Origin: Tenodera sinensis
Lineage: Eukaryota > Arthropoda > Insecta > Mantodea > Mantidae
Length of the DNA stretch: 64,000 nt
NCBI GenBank assembly: GCA_030765045.1
Contig: CM060968.1
Span: 113,611,404 to 113,675,403 of the forward strand
Direction of reading: 5' to 3'
The notes under the pieces were generated by a model, which saw nothing but the letters and a program-made list of their open reading frames with translations, was not told the DNA's origin and did not search any database. Of this stretch, positions 50,137-62,451 are shown one piece after another; position 1 is the stretch's first letter; each line of letters begins with the position of its first letter. A program made the translations under genes and the position numbers.

Positions 50137-51002
50137 AAAAATTATATGTGTTGTACTCACATGGCTTTCCCTACACTTGTACTAAATGTTCTTACAAACA
50201 CTTATTCAGCTATCTTCATGTTAATCGAGAGAAAGCTTTGCAGAAATTATCTTACTGCTTATTTCCTTGTAGATGCAAGGGAAATATGGGAGTACAGTAG
50301 GCTTTGGGTGATAGTCAAATCTTATTAAGTTGATCGCTATATGAAGGTTTTGAAATTCCGTTCCTTTGCACAAGAGATTCAAAAGTGAAAACGACCTTCC
50401 ATTTGAGAAAAGGATAAGTATTCCTGAGTAACAAGGAATATCTCCGAAAGAGTTCACTCTACAAAGAATGCAAGTGTTTTGACGAGATCTAAATGTTTTC
50501 ATAAGTAAGATTTGGTTTCTCTTATGCAAAGGTCAATAAAAGTACAACGGACTACATAGGTCTTAGCCGGAAACCTCAAAATCTACATTTCATTTGCTGA
50601 AAATTACCTATAACACACAAAGGTCCCACTGTTTGCTGTTTCATTTACCATCAAAATGGTAATGGGATTTTAGAAGGAGTAAGAAGATATTTCCAAATTT
50701 TCCAAAAGACATACATGCTTTAGTATACCATTCAGTGAGTGAATGGGAGTCGAAGTGAAAGTTTGCTTGTGCACATTTTGTACAAGTGCATATCGCTGTT
50801 CTTTTCCTCTCGTGGTCAGGCAAAGGTAATGAAATTTCAAAGACATCATATTGAAGAAATTGATTATTGCTTTATTGTTCTTTGTAAATGTATCATGAAG
50901 ATTTAACTGTAGTAACGAGAAGTAGTTAGAAATATAAATTTTATATGAATGGTTAGCAGAAAGCGAACAGAGAAAGTCTTGTGAGCGCAACACATCAGAT
51001 TA
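50137..51002. repeat. Inverted pair of dispersed-repeat copies
   Basis: Positions 50137 to about 50640 form a reverse copy (AAAAATTATATGTGTTGTAC, TATTTCCTTGTAGATGCAAG, AGGAATATCTCCGAAAGAG). Positions about 50785-51002 form a forward piece ending ACAGAGAAAGTCTTGTGAGC and CAACACATCAGATT. Thus the same family end lies at both outer borders, pointing outward. Both pieces are diverged. Confidence 0.7.
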
Positions 51003-51359
51003 TTTACATTCGAATGCATGAATTCAAAGGTATAAATAAAAGGAATATATTCTTTGTTAATGGCATTGTCAATATTACCATAAGCATATCAGTGACACCG
51101 GTGTGCCCGAATTTTGTTCCAAAGGAGTGTTTTTACATGCCAGTAAATCTAGTGACAGTATTGTCACTTTTAAGCAACCATCGGTCTTGGCCGGGTTTGA
51201 CGACAATAGGATTAAACGAGATACGGAGTTCGGACTGAAAGCAGGTACCTATGCCTCCAAGGGTTACCGCCGGGAGGAAGGATGTGGTGAGAGGAGACAT
51301 CGGGCGGCCAGATCGAAACTAAATGCACAAAAATTGACAGTTTCCTAAGTTTCCCAAGT
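51003..51359. other. Spacer with no recognised gene
   Basis: A segment near 51180-51320 (GGTACCTATGCCTCCAAGGG and neighbours) is more GC-rich than its surroundings and may belong to an unrecognised repeat. Two short overlapping frames show no family features. Confidence 0.4.
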
Positions 51360-51515
51360 GTGATGACGCTTTCAAGTCTTTAGTCTTTCGGACCATCTCA
51401 GGGGGAATCCCCCGAAAAAGCCTACGGTTGGAAAGTTCGGCCACGGGAATCAAACCCACGTGACCTCCCAAATGCGATCCTAACACGTTATCGCGGAGGC
51501 AAACGCTCGGTTTTT
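51360..51515 (-). mobile_element. tRNA-derived SINE-like remnant
   Basis: Read on the minus strand, GCCTCCGCGATAACGTGTTA (A-box-like) is followed after about 25 bases by GGGTTTGATTCCCGTGG, a B box with one difference from GGTTCGANTCC. The 3' part, GGCTTTTTCGGGGGATTCCC, is unrelated to tRNA. This suggests a tRNA-head SINE rather than a functional tRNA, because no acceptor stem can be formed. Boundaries are estimates. Confidence 0.55.
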
Positions 51516-53020
51516 TCGACAAACTAGGTTTGTTTAGTAATAACACAGTTTTACTAAATTAAAACGACATATGCCTAACAATATCAACAAGGCCTGACTT
51601 GTTCTGCTTGAAAAAAATGCATACCTAAGCATAAAAGATTGTTCCATATTCAAGTAATAGATAGCTTTCCATAACCATAGCCGACTGCTGTGGTTACGGT
51701 AACCGCCTTTCCATTCAACTGAAAGCAGCCAGCAGTCAATAGTTACTCGCATTTCCGCAGATGGCCTTGCCATACCGAACGGAAGGGACAAATTTTACTA
51801 CCACAAGAGGGCAGGAGCGGAACTTGGAAATAATTTGATTGCCAGATCGTTCTGGGCACTTGTTTTTCGATGGTAAATGCAGGGAAACGGCATTTTCAAC
51901 ATACTAGAAACCCAGGGTAAGAAGGAGTTGTTTAAAATTCGGATCCTGAAATGCTAATATCAAGGAAGTTTACCTCGTTTGTTTTTGTATTTCTGGATTG
52001 GGTACATGAACAGCTCAACTGTTATGTTACTCAACCGATAGATGACAGATGAGTCTAAAACTCTTACTTCTAGCGTAAGACACGAATTAAAAGTTGCACT
52101 TTATAGTCCAACTGACATCAAATTTTTGTTCCGCCATTGTTATCAACTCTGCGTTGAACGTCAATAAAAGGGTATTATCCTATGTATTTGTCCGTCTATA
52201 TACATACTGTAATAAACTGGCAAAATCAGGTCTGGTTAGTTTTCTTCATTTTGTCTTTTAAAATTTTGCCACACATACATAGTTTTCTTCTCTCGCTAAG
52301 TCTACAGTCTTTCAGGCTTCTCATAGTCGTGCCCAGTCTTTGCAGTGTCTTTCTTCAATTCCTCTGTCTACCACAGACTAAACTACGGCGTTACAATTAA
52401 TCGCGAAGTTCACTAAATCTTCTTACGACGACACACATACAGCTGTCTCACTCACTGGCACACTGACAGATTCATGTCTAAAACTCAGTTCTTCTCAGGC
52501 CTCTTTGTATAATGGGAATCACGTCATACGAACGTTTCTCGGGTTCACACACATACAAACACACACGCACCAGAAATGACTCAACCAGATCTTTCTCGAA
52601 GGCGCTAGAAAAGCCTCTTTTATTTCTGCTGCCTCTATTGTTATTAGCTATGTGTGCACAGCAGTTACACGAGGCAGCCTGACCTTGAACATCTTGCCCG
52701 TTCGCCGCGACGGCATGTGCTGTGAAGTAGCTTGGCCTCGTCCGCCTATTGTGTGTCGAGCCTGAAGTCACATTACATAAAAATGATCCTTTCCTAAAGC
52801 ATTCATCCAATTGCGATAAAACTTCGTTAAGTGGTTTACAGATTCCCGCGAAGGTTTCTGAGTTGGTTTAACTATTTTAAAAGTAGAAGGCATTAGTTTC
52901 AACAAATTAGTGTGTCTATGTGGTTGTTGGTATGTATGAAGTTGACAAACTCCATGCACATCACCATAAAAATCACTACAACAATCTATGGGTTTTTTTC
53001 ATGAAGGCATCCATTTTTAT
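51516..53020. other. Intergenic sequence, no recognised gene
   Basis: A 110-codon minus-strand frame at 52478-52810 (start MDECFRKGSFLCNVTSGS) and the adjacent frame reading SVNHLTKFYRNWMNALGKD near 52770-52870 have protein-like composition but match no family that I know. They may be remnants of an unidentified transposon. The CACACACATACAAACACACACGC near 52537-52566 is a short microsatellite. Confidence 0.4.
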
Positions 53021-53397
53021 ATGCAACGTATTGAATTTATACGGCTTTCTCTTTTACGAAACACAATCACATGTCCTTCTCTACTCCCCCTTTTACAAAC
53101 AATTCATAAAATTTTCTGTTCGTTTAACATAAAAATATAACGTGTTACATTCAAACGATTTTCTCTACAAAATTTTCTTTCGCGGAGTGCAATCAAATGT
53201 CTTTCTCTTTACCATACAATTCATACAATATAATTGATATAAAAATGCAACGTATTATACTCAAATGGTTTTCTCTACTCACTTCGCTTTTACGTAACGC
53301 ATTCACATGTGTTTCTCGACTCGCGGTTCTACAAAAAATTCTGTATTATTGAATTAGAAATGCAACTTATTACATTCTCGCGTTTTCTCTATTCACT
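53021..53397. repeat. AT-rich tandem repeat, about 113-bp unit, 3.3 copies
   Basis: Units start at 53021, 53135, 53245 and 53360 with ATGCAACGTATT-like sequence (lengths 114, 110, 115 and a partial 38). Each continues with TTTTCTCT, then a CAATCACATGT-like motif and TTTCTC..CTC. Units are clearly diverged from one another. Confidence 0.8.
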
Positions 53398-54559
53398 TTT
53401 TCCTTGTGGCACAGTGGTTCAACAGTGCTTTTTGCATTTTCACAGTGTTTTCATTCATTTATTTGGTTTAATTTTTGTTTTTAATCTATTCTAAGGGCTT
53501 ATCTGAATTATGTTAAGTGATGTTTTTTTAAATATCTTCACAGAAACACAAGACTCAGAAGTGCAACCAAAGCCTAAAAGCTGTAGGGATAAATCTCAAA
53601 CCTCGGTTACTGCAGGGTATTTAAACTAGTATTTAATAAATAAGTTACCTTGTTTTTGTGTTGACTTTGATCCGAATTGTTATTCTTGACCTGACCTGAA
53701 TAAACGTTAAAATGGTGACAGGTACCAAATTGAATTCGAAGAGGAAGACAAAATTCTGTAAGTTGCCAAAGAATGACATTAGAATTTCTGAAAAAAAAAA
53801 TAAAAAAAAAAAAAAACAAAAAAAACAAAAAAAAAAAAAACAGTATGATGCAGTATATAACTGCTTCATTGCTTGGTGTATGGTAGATACTCTTAGCGAA
53901 TCAATAAAACATCCACACTCTCGTTGTGTATGTATATGTATTGATTTTGCTCTTTTGCACTTTTCGTCACTAAACCTCTTTTTGTAACTAGTACTATAAA
54001 TATGAATTAAATTTCACGGTTCGTAGTATTATCTAGGATTTTATGGCTGTTTTTATATAAATAAGTTGCCACAATAGCCAGAGTTCTCCCTCTGGCAGAA
54101 AAGGCATCATTAATTCACCTTATTTATTGTCTTCAAGATGTATGGTGGTCGACAGGGGACGTTAAACGCTTAAATAAAAGAAATCATAGCAGCACAAAGA
54201 TCCATTGTGGTATAGTGAAGGAAAATCCGTAACTCACAAAACAAAAAACACCTCAGAGGACGTGTTTTCCTTTTCCATCATTATTTTGCGTCAGGGAAAG
54301 CCTGTCAGGATAAGAGCCTTCTCAAGGGAACGCCATTAGTCCGCCATGTTGTCCGGCAGACGACAGATTGCTCTGCGGCCGAACGTTTTCGCATCAACAG
54401 AAGAAAAACGTGACTTGGGTTTTGGGTGAAAACAAATGAATGTGAATTGCTGTTAAGATTCGATCTCGCTTTCGTAAGGATGCTGGGCGCTACTCAGGAG
54501 CATCTAATGACAAAGGAGTTTTAAGTCTATTGTGAGTGAAACAGTAAATGTCAGAAAAC
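53398..54559. other. Intergenic sequence with an A-rich tract, no gene seen
   Basis: Positions 53791-53840 are almost pure A with single T and C interruptions. A GGACGTTAAACGCTTAAATAA stretch near 54157 weakly resembles the 3' end of the SINE-like element at 56566-56783. No gene is supported. Confidence 0.5.
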
Positions 54560-55407
54560 TAAGTACTGGAACATTCAAACCAGTAAAAAAGAATATCTCG
54601 GAAATGAACTCCAGAAAAAATTGGCATAAATTATCCTCTTTAACGAGAGGTATATTTTTTGTGTGTTTGGATTTCGTCTACCTCTTACGGTTTCCAGGTA
54701 TCTAACAGTGTACAGTATGAAGAATACTTCAGAGGCTATTTCCATATAAGTCGAGATATACACATGGAGACGTCTTAAATATGTTGTATTTTAATACAAA
54801 TAATTTAGAGGCATTTTTAGGAAATGGAAAATTTTCAAACAAATTTCCTTATAAACGGTAGCGTAACGTGTGGTGGGGTTATCTTCTTGAAAATATTCCT
54901 ATTGCATCTTTGAAAGTTTACTTAAATATCACGTTTGTATTTAAGCAACCTTTCTTTTTTGAGATATGCTGTTCTCTCTCTCTCACTCACTCACACACAC
55001 ACAAACACACACATACACAAAATCTTGCTCAACATATGCACACACAGACACAGGGATAGACAGACGGATAAAGACACAGACAAACCGACGGACAGAGACA
55101 GATAGACAGACAGACCGAAGGACAAAGACAGACAGACCGAAGGATAAAGACAGACAGACGGATAAGGAAAGACAGACGGACGGACAAGGACAGACAGACA
55201 GACAGACAGACGGACAAAGATAGACATAGACAGACACTGACACACACACACACACACACACAGGCACGAGCATACCTTTTTACAAAAATTATTTTTGAAT
55301 ATTCAAGGACCTCAAAACATGTATGTATGGTGAAATCTCGGTATAAAATGTTTGTATGGAATAAAATACTCGTTCTACCTACTGCATGTTTGCAGTAGAC
55401 AGAAAAC
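54560..55407 (-). repeat. Old reverse copy of the dispersed repeat with expanded simple repeat
   Basis: AAGAATATCTCGGAAATGAA, CCTCTTACGGTTTCC, CAGAGGCTATTTCC, the simple repeat, then GACCTCAAAACATG, GGTGAAATCTCGG and TGCAGTAGACAGAAA follow the family order in reverse. It is more diverged than the copies at 37825, 42334 and 61588. Confidence 0.75.
54977..55261. repeat. Compound CA / GACA simple repeat
   Basis: CTCTCTCACTCA leads into CACACA, then a long imperfect GACA/GACG series (GACAGACAGACAGACAGACG near 55190-55212), then CACACACACA to 55261. It sits at the same internal position as the CA/TG tract of the other copies. Frames through it are low complexity. Confidence 0.95.
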
Positions 55408-56529
55408 AATTTATATAGAAGCACAGAAGAACATAAACCTTGCAAATCTTAATTCCATGTCACAAATAAGAACTATAGACTAAATATGAACTTGCATACA
55501 GATTCGATGTTCAATTATTATGGAAAAGGTAAAGTATGTCGAATTTACGCACCTTCATTTATGAAATCATTCAAAATAATGGGCAGTTTGTCTCGAGCAT
55601 TAAGTCATGAGCTTATGCATTTTTAGTTGCACTAGTGTTAAATATTTCATTTAGCACCTGATTGTACTTTACAGAAACAACCGTGAAAAAACGGCAGACA
55701 CGTATAAATTATCAATTTAAAGAAAGCAAATGCATGCATTTCGCTCATTTTGCATTTGGTAGGTGGTAAGCTTTGAGGTTCGCAGTGTTTACGGACGCCT
55801 ACAAAAAAGGTAACAGCGTTTTAAGCGAGAAATAGTAGCTAACATTTATCAGCTGGATGGATGGACTCATTAGCGGTATTATTTTGGTAGAGCGCTTTTC
55901 CAGTTCAGTTGCGAAATACTGGAAAATAAATTCCGTCGCACTGCAGCTACTCCAGTTTCAAAGTCCCACTGCCATTATTCATCCACCCCGCGACGTGGGT
56001 TGGCCATGGCAAATTCAAATGTTGTGTAAGCATCACTACAAACAAAACAAGCAAGAAACTACAACTGAGTGGCATTAAAATGGCATGTGAGGGGTTTTCT
56101 TGCAACACGGATTGTGGGACGTCATTTTAAACACTTTGGACTTGAGGCTTGTTTGACATCATCATTTGTTTTAACCCTTCTTGCCGTCATCTCCCAAAAC
56201 GTCGTTTTACTTAGAACTCCTCTTTTACTGAACTCCTCTTAGCAAAACCGTTTCTTTGCTCTATTGTGCTCTAGATTTGTAATAAAAACATTGGGAGTAA
56301 CTGATCACCAGACTTCATTTCATAGCATTTCTCTGTAATGATAGAACCATTCATCGTATTCAAAGAAAATGAATAAAAGGCCCGCAAAATAGCCACTTTA
56401 TGACGTCATTAGAAATACTGTACCTCACAACAGCAGGTGGGTTCAGAGGGAGGGGGAAGTAGATGGAGTGCCTTTGATGTACAGAGCAACACTGTAAATA
56501 TGTGTGTGAATTTTCAATTATATATACTT
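55408..56529. other. Intergenic sequence, no gene seen
   Basis: The longest frame is 73 codons at 55857-56078, without motifs. No repeat was recognised. Confidence 0.5.
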
Positions 56530-56900
56530 TTCTTAAATAGGAATATGTTCTCGTTGTTTATCTCTCTCTTGCCCGCCTCGAAAGCGTGATGGTTGGATGG
56601 GTAAGTTATCCGGCTAAGGTTTTTTCCCGAGGTTTTCCCTACCCTGAGAAGACGAATGTCGGGTAACTTAAAGCTCCATGGACCTCGGGCTCATTTGAGA
56701 GTAATTTCACCCATTTCATTTCATTCATTCGTCCGATATGACACAATGTTGGAGGACGTTAATAAATAAATAAAAAAAAAGTCGTTTATCTCTTGGCCTT
56801 GCAAAGAGAACGGAATTTCAAAGCCATCGCAAAGCAACCAGATCTTAAAACATTTCACCAGCACTTATAGCCTACTGCATTAAGTGTGTAAGAGTGTAGC
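56530..56900 (+). repeat. Old dispersed-repeat copy split by a SINE-like insertion
   Basis: TATGTTCTCGTTGTTTATCT before the insertion and CTTGCAAAGAGAACGGAATT after it align with the forward-copy segment around GAACATCGTTGTTCATC and GTGCAAAGAGAACGGAATC near 38440-38490. The right limit is uncertain. Confidence 0.6.
56566..56783 (+). mobile_element. SINE-like retroposed element with target-site duplication
   Basis: A 218-bp GC-richer segment starting CTCTTGCCCGCCTCGAAAGC contains GGTTTTTTCCCGAGGTTTTC and GAATGTCGGGTAACTT, and ends in AGGACGTTAATAAATAAATA plus an A run. It is flanked by identical 10-mers GTTTATCTCT at 56556-56565 and 56784-56793, as expected for LINE-mediated insertion. The insertion target is an old copy of the dispersed repeat, which dates the insertion as younger. 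No clear A/B box was found in this copy, so the family is not assigned. Confidence 0.75.
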
Positions 56901-58304
56901 TCTACATATATTTACGAACGGTTTTTTTTCCAAATTGAACTATATTAAAAGTTTGCATCGCAATAAGTTACGCGACGATCACGTGTAGCTTCTAAAGCCA
57001 TGCACTTCGACTTTGTTGCCAAATATTGATACTTTTTAAACTAAAGAAGTCACTAATGAACACGTGGAAGATTTGAAAGTTCTTTCCTAAATCAAATGTA
57101 TACTAAAGCGCCGCTGTAACAGAATACACAGTGTGGCAAGATGCGCCTATAGTGGAGGGAGGTACTTCCAACCGCCGCTCTTTCACAAACGTTGGACATT
57201 GTTGATCTATAGTGAAGTGATAACTTATTCACTAGACTAGCAACATCTACTGAAATATCACAGGTATTATTCCTATAGATTGGATACGAAATATTCATGG
57301 TTACTAAAACTCTTGAGTTTAGGAACTTAATATTCTCTAGCTTTCAAAAGGTAAATTAACTAATTCTGCAACTAGAGCGTTATTGCAGTATTTCATTATC
57401 TTAATCTGCGTTACTTAATGGCCAGAAGGGCATCTTGCATGTCACTGTGACATTTTTGTAGCGAGGATGCCTTGAAGGGAGTGAAAACACGGGAGGCGGA
57501 CGACAATTTCCGGTGAAGCCGCGTAATGAATTCGTTGGCGAATGGCTGCCTTTGCTGGAATGTTAATTAAATCGAATCTCGTGCCCTGCTAACGCACAAC
57601 ACAAGCTGGCAGTTTGGCGTGATAACTGCTGTATGTCCGGCGCCGTCATACAGCTTTGTCCCACAAAGCATTTTATAAATAATAACACATGACAATCTCA
57701 TCCCTTGCCGCATACGTTTAGGTTTTCATCACACAAAGCTGCCAAACAACACGGAGCATCTCTTATTCCTGCTCCATAAAAATTGCTAATGTAACATTAG
57801 TATGTTTACATTTGATCTAGCTAATGCTCCAAATTGTACACAGAACGCCTCTGCACCTGCGTCTACGTCACGTTATTTATCGTTATACGAAGCCTTGACC
57901 ATTTCATTGGTTGCTTTTGGCCAAAACAAAGGATACAAAATGACGTAGAAACGAAATGCATGTTTACACTTTCGACAGTATTGGCTAAAAGAGAAAGACG
58001 AAGTGAGTGCATTCAGTTTGTTATGCAAAGCTCTTATCCTGACTGGTAGCCACACGTTATAGCCTAGTGTAGGACAAACCTTTTGAATGGGTTGAAATCT
58101 AAGGGGAAAACTTGATGAGCCCCCAGGTTAGCGAAATGTATAATGTGTATGTGTGACATTTTCAGGAGATGGAAATTAAATCTTGAATGATATCATTAAA
58201 TACAAAGCATGGCATAATTTTATAAGAATAGTAAACGGAACAGTTGCCCAGTTTTATCATTGTTTGTTGCCGCATAGAGTCAAAAATAAGTAAATAAATA
58301 ATCT
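56901..58304. other. Intergenic sequence, no gene seen
   Basis: Frames of 60-71 codons near 57092-57298 and 57834-58055 lack recognisable motifs. No supported feature. Confidence 0.5.
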
Positions 58305-58307
58305 GTC

Positions 58308-58400
58308 CGCTCAGTAGCTAAGAGGTTAGAGCAGCCGCGCGTGAAGCACAAGGTCTGTGGTTCAGATCCCGGGTGTGGCATTGAGCTTTTTAGTTCTGAT
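58308..58400 (+). mobile_element. tRNA-derived SINE head (not a functional tRNA)
   Basis: TAGCTAAGAGGTTAGAGCAG (58315-58334) resembles a tRNA D-arm/A box, and GGTTCAGATCCC near 58360-58371 is a close B box (GGTTCGANTCC). The spacing between them fits an internal RNA polymerase III promoter. The 5' GTCCGC and 3' GTGTGGCA cannot pair as an acceptor stem and the T stem does not close, so I call it a SINE head or tRNA relic. Confidence 0.7.
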
Positions 58401-58424
58401 TCTACCTTTCAAAGTGTAGTTGTT

Positions 58425-58986
58425 TGAAAATTCAAACAAATGACAAAAAAGGTCTCGAAAATGGTTATTTCACAAACATTTTAGGTAAATTGTGTGGTTT
58501 AACAAGATCTCTATGTTTTGAACAATGAGATATAGTCTACCTTACGGTTTACCGGTTACATAAAGGTCATCCAGAAAGAAGAGGACATCAGAGGCTATTC
58601 TCCGAAGATATAAATTAAATTTGTCATGAGAATAGCTTAAATATATCACATTTAATACAAACTGTTATATGCTCATGGAAAAACTAAACGTTTTCCATGT
58701 AAGGAGTATTCTAGCATGAAGCTATTTAGGCTATTTTCTTTAAAATCTTGGAGTTGTATCCTTAGAAGATGCTGATTTAAACACTAAACATGATATTTAA
58801 CCAATTTTTCGTTTTCGGATCATACTATTTGCACACATATAGGTACACATACCCAAGCCCGCATGGATCGTTTTTATAAAACTTTTTGTCAGCCTCAAAA
58901 CCTGCATTTTCCGGTGAAATCCCAATATAGAATTTTTGAATAGAATGTAAGAATTCGTCTACTTAATATACGTAGTAAAGAAAGTC
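58425..58986 (-). repeat. Old reverse copy of the dispersed repeat without a microsatellite
   Basis: TTTAACAAGATCTCTATG, CTTACGGTTTACCGG, CAGAGGCTATTCTCCG, CCTCAAAACCTGCATTTTCC, GGTGAAATCCCAATATAGAA and finally AGTAAAGAAAGT (58974-58985), one base from the family 12-mer. Only CACACAT remains where other copies carry CA repeats. Confidence 0.75.
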
Positions 58987-61059
58987 CAAATTAACGATTG
59001 GGCATTTGAGAGCCAGTAACCGAAAAATTATCCAATGAACACTGGCATTTTCTGTACTTGTAAAAGGACCCGAGTTGGTCGATACTAGATGCACGCGCCA
59101 CCGTTCAAGGCCTATAGTATTATTGTTGATAGGATAGATGGTTACTTTTATGCGAATTACAATCGATCATATATTTTTCTTTAGCCTTGTTCAAATCATG
59201 AGCCCCGTTTGACTCATCTTCCCTGTGCATCACGCGGACTTGTACCTATCGACACACCACTTCATTTGCAGTGAATGTCATTGCTCTTATAAAAACAGCG
59301 GTGGATGGACCCATTTGTGTTGAGTTACTAGAAAGGTTGAGTGTAACTTTACAGTTCACAGGCTGTAAAAGCTTGGAAATTATTTTCTTCTTTCTGTCAA
59401 CACCTTGAGCAACAGATGAATATGCGATTATAACTTTTATATCAACTTGATATAAACATAGATATTAATCTCTAGAAAAGCTTTATTAAATGCCATAAAT
59501 GCAGCAGATTTAAGTCTGCGGACTGGGTACTATTAGCATTCTAATAATCAACCATAACCAAAATCAGCAGCATTGAAGTTGTAGCTGGAATTAGTCACAT
59601 TGCAAAATGTCATATTTGTTAAAAGTAATTGTAAAGAGCATTTAGGAATCGAGGTGTTTAAGTCTGGTCCTAGAAATAAATATCATGTACCGGTGTAAAA
59701 TGTGAAAACAGAGTTAAGATATATGTTTTTAGACAGTTGGTAGTAAAATTCGGACTTTTAGCAGTTCACGACAGTGTTAAAAGTAAAAAATTCTTCCATT
59801 CAGTGCTCATAAGCTTTTAACATTCCGATAATGCCAACTTTCGTTTTTTAAAAAATGTGAACATGACCTAATTCAAGTAGGCCACGAATTTCAGTTATAC
59901 AACGCTTATATAAAACTAGCGAGTCATTTGAATGTGAATATGAACTGTGCTGAACCTATTGAAGTTCTAAAAGCAGCGAAGAGACTTAAATTAGAATTTT
60001 CAACCAATACGAAACCAATACGATATTGCATACAACGGATTCTGGACTGGTGCAAGATACATTTTTTCCACTGCCTTCTTTGTGTAGAATGTTGTGGTTT
60101 TGTAAACGTCGTGTTGTTAACTGATGCTAAGAAAGGCAACAACTGAATAGCGCAGCCCAATAACTATCATGAGCATGAAAAAGGAAAAAACAATGTGTAT
60201 TTACATATAACGTATAACATAAGCAATCACATGGCAAGTAAATTAAGTTATAAATATTTATGGTATTGCTTAGCCTGTCACAGTTACATTTTGGAACGTT
60301 CTAGAATCCATCTGATGCTTAATTTTCACTTTATTGAACATTATCGTTTATTATACATGTCTTTCTTTGGTCCTGTGAATACATTGTGCACACTGTTTAG
60401 TTGTAACTTAAGATAAAACCACTTGACAGTGCAAAGGTAAATTTAGTCCTCTCCCTCCTTCCAAATACATGTTATGCGGGAAGTATTAAAGACTGACTCG
60501 GCAAATGGACAAGGCTGCTTTACCGCATCGATTAGGCAGTTATGCCTCTTTTGTCTTCATTAAGTATACCTATTTAATTACCTACAACGGTTCCTAGGGG
60601 GCTCCACACTTCGTCTTTCATTTGGTTGATACATCTTTGTCAGTTTTCCTTTGGCTGCCCATATGGTTTAAATCACATATGGGTGAGCCGTGTATCAATC
60701 TCAGGAGGGAGGGCTATTGAGGAATATTGTGCATAATATGGCTACCGGTCTATCAGAGCAGCAACGTAATGCAATTCTGCATTTTAAAAATGTAGAAATA
60801 GTTAATTATTGAGGTGTAAAGTATGCGTTTAATGACAAAACAAACTCAAGTGCATAATTCCTTATTATTTATACAATAAAATATTGAAGCTCAAAATTCT
60901 AAGTTGAAAAAATAAATACATCGCCACATAAACTTGTAGTGAACAGAAAAATTATATCAATACTTGCAGATTTTACAGTAAATATCATCCTGCTTCTGTT
61001 GACGTTAGTTTAGTGATTGAGGTCAGATGAATTATCCCATAATTCTGTGTCATTTTATA
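58987..61059. other. Intergenic sequence, no gene seen
   Basis: AT-rich, with only short frames (up to 78 codons at 59924-60160) that show no motif. No repeat recognised. Confidence 0.5.
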
Positions 61060-61335
61060 TAAACCGTTGTTCATCGGATTTGATCATTACTATATGGGCT
61101 ATAGACAGAAAAGTCAAGATATACATTTCATTTGGCATAAATATATATCAAACATGACATTTTAATCCAGAAAATAAAGATTTTCGAAAAGGTTTCCATG
61201 CAAAGAGTAGTTTAGGGCGGAGCAATTTTCTTCAATCTTCGTTTCACAATCTTGAACGACATTAAACTTAAATACCAACTTTGGTTCTTAATCGACTTTT
61301 CGTTTTTGAGTTATACTATGTACATAATAAACACG

Positions 61336-61387
<52 letters not shown>

Positions 61388-61513
61388 CGCAACTTTATCT
61401 AATAACGCTTTTTTGGGGGGGCTCAGGGAACCTCAAAACGCATATTCCCGGTGAAATCTCGACATCGAATTTTTGAGTGGAATACAATACTTCCTCTACT
61501 TAGTAGAGAAAGT
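61060..61513 (-). repeat. Dispersed repeat, partial reverse copy with CA tract
   Basis: It starts inside the family (GGGCTATAGACAGAAAAGTC), passes GGTTTCCATGCAAAGAGTAG, the CA tract, CCTCAAAACGCATATTCCCG and GGTGAAATCTCGACATCGAA, and ends AGTAGAGAAAGT (61502-61513). Confidence 0.82.
61340..61385. repeat. (CA)n microsatellite, about 46 bp
   Basis: Perfect CA repeat preceded by ACACGCACG and followed by TGCGCAAC, at the family's usual microsatellite position. Confidence 0.97.
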
Positions 61514-61587
61514 AATAAAGTTACAAGCAATCGGGACAGTATATATAAGGTAGAAGCTTTATGATCGGCTTGTAGGAAAACTGTTAG

Positions 61588-62451
61588 AAAAATCTGATGT
61601 GTTGCACTCAGATGACTTTCTCTACTCTTGTGCTTACCATTCTTACAAACTCATATTCTTATATCTTCTTCGAGTTAAGATAAACATTTGTACAACTTAT
61701 CTTATTGCTTATTTCCTTGTAGGTACAAGGGGAATATTAGAATACAGTAGGCTTTGTGTGATAGTCAAATGTTTTAAAGCTTTGGGATTCTGTTGCCTTT
61801 GCCCACTTAACATATAAAAAAATGAACAACGATGATCCTTTTCACGAAAGTTCCAAGTTTTCCGAAACTCACACACATAACAAGGAATATCTCCGAAATG
61901 GTTCACCCTACCAGAAAATTTATTCAGACATAAATTGTGTATTTTAGCAAGATCTACATTTTTGTGTACTATTATTTGGTCTATCTCTAACGGTTTACCA
62001 GTTATGCAAAACTCGTCCAGAGTAAATACGACTACAGGGGTTATAGCCAGAAAATTCAAGATATACATTTCATTTTTCATAAAAATATCTCAAACATATG
62101 GCATTTTAATCAAAACCGTTAGAGCCATTTTCAAGAAAATCAAAATTTTCGAAAAATTTTCAGTGTAAAGGGTAGTTTAGGGTGGAGATATTTTCTTCAA
62201 AATCTTCGTGTCACATCCTTGAAAGACATTAAACTTAAATACCAACTTTGGTTTTTAACTGACTTTACGTTTTTGAGTTATGCTGTCCACAGACTGACAG
62301 ACACACAGACACACAGTCTGACACACACCGACCTTTTCTAAAAATGTTTTTTTGATTCAGGGAACCTCAAAACATATATTTCCGGTGAAATCTCGGCGTC
62401 GAATTTTTGGGTGGAATACAATACTTCCCCTACTTACCAGTAGAGAAAGTA
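61588..62451 (-). repeat. Dispersed repeat, full-length reverse copy
   Basis: It begins AAAAATCTGATGTGTTGCAC, has ACTTTCTCTACT at 61615-61626, and ends AGTAGAGAAAGT at 62439-62450. All landmarks are present and close in sequence to 42334-43286. The internal tract is short (GACAGACACACAGACACACAG near 62297). It lies 74 bp from the partial copy at 61060-61513, in the same orientation. The 123-codon minus frame at 61709-62080 translates the repeat and is not treated as a gene. Confidence 0.88.

Noticed and set aside
52478..52810. 110-codon minus-strand frame with several cysteines
   Set aside because: No recognised family, no splice or promoter evidence. Kept only as a remark; a database search of the translation would decide.
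54966..55273. Low-complexity threonine/arginine/aspartate or cysteine/valine frames
   Set aside because: They are translations of CA and GACA microsatellite sequence.
58308..58400. Functional tRNA gene
   Set aside because: A and B boxes are present, but acceptor and T stems do not pair; a SINE head is more likely.
61709..62080. 123-codon conserved-looking protein also seen near 38119-38313 and 42714-43040
   Set aside because: The similarity between places is that of the dispersed DNA repeat; frames are interrupted differently in each copy, so no coding constraint is shown.
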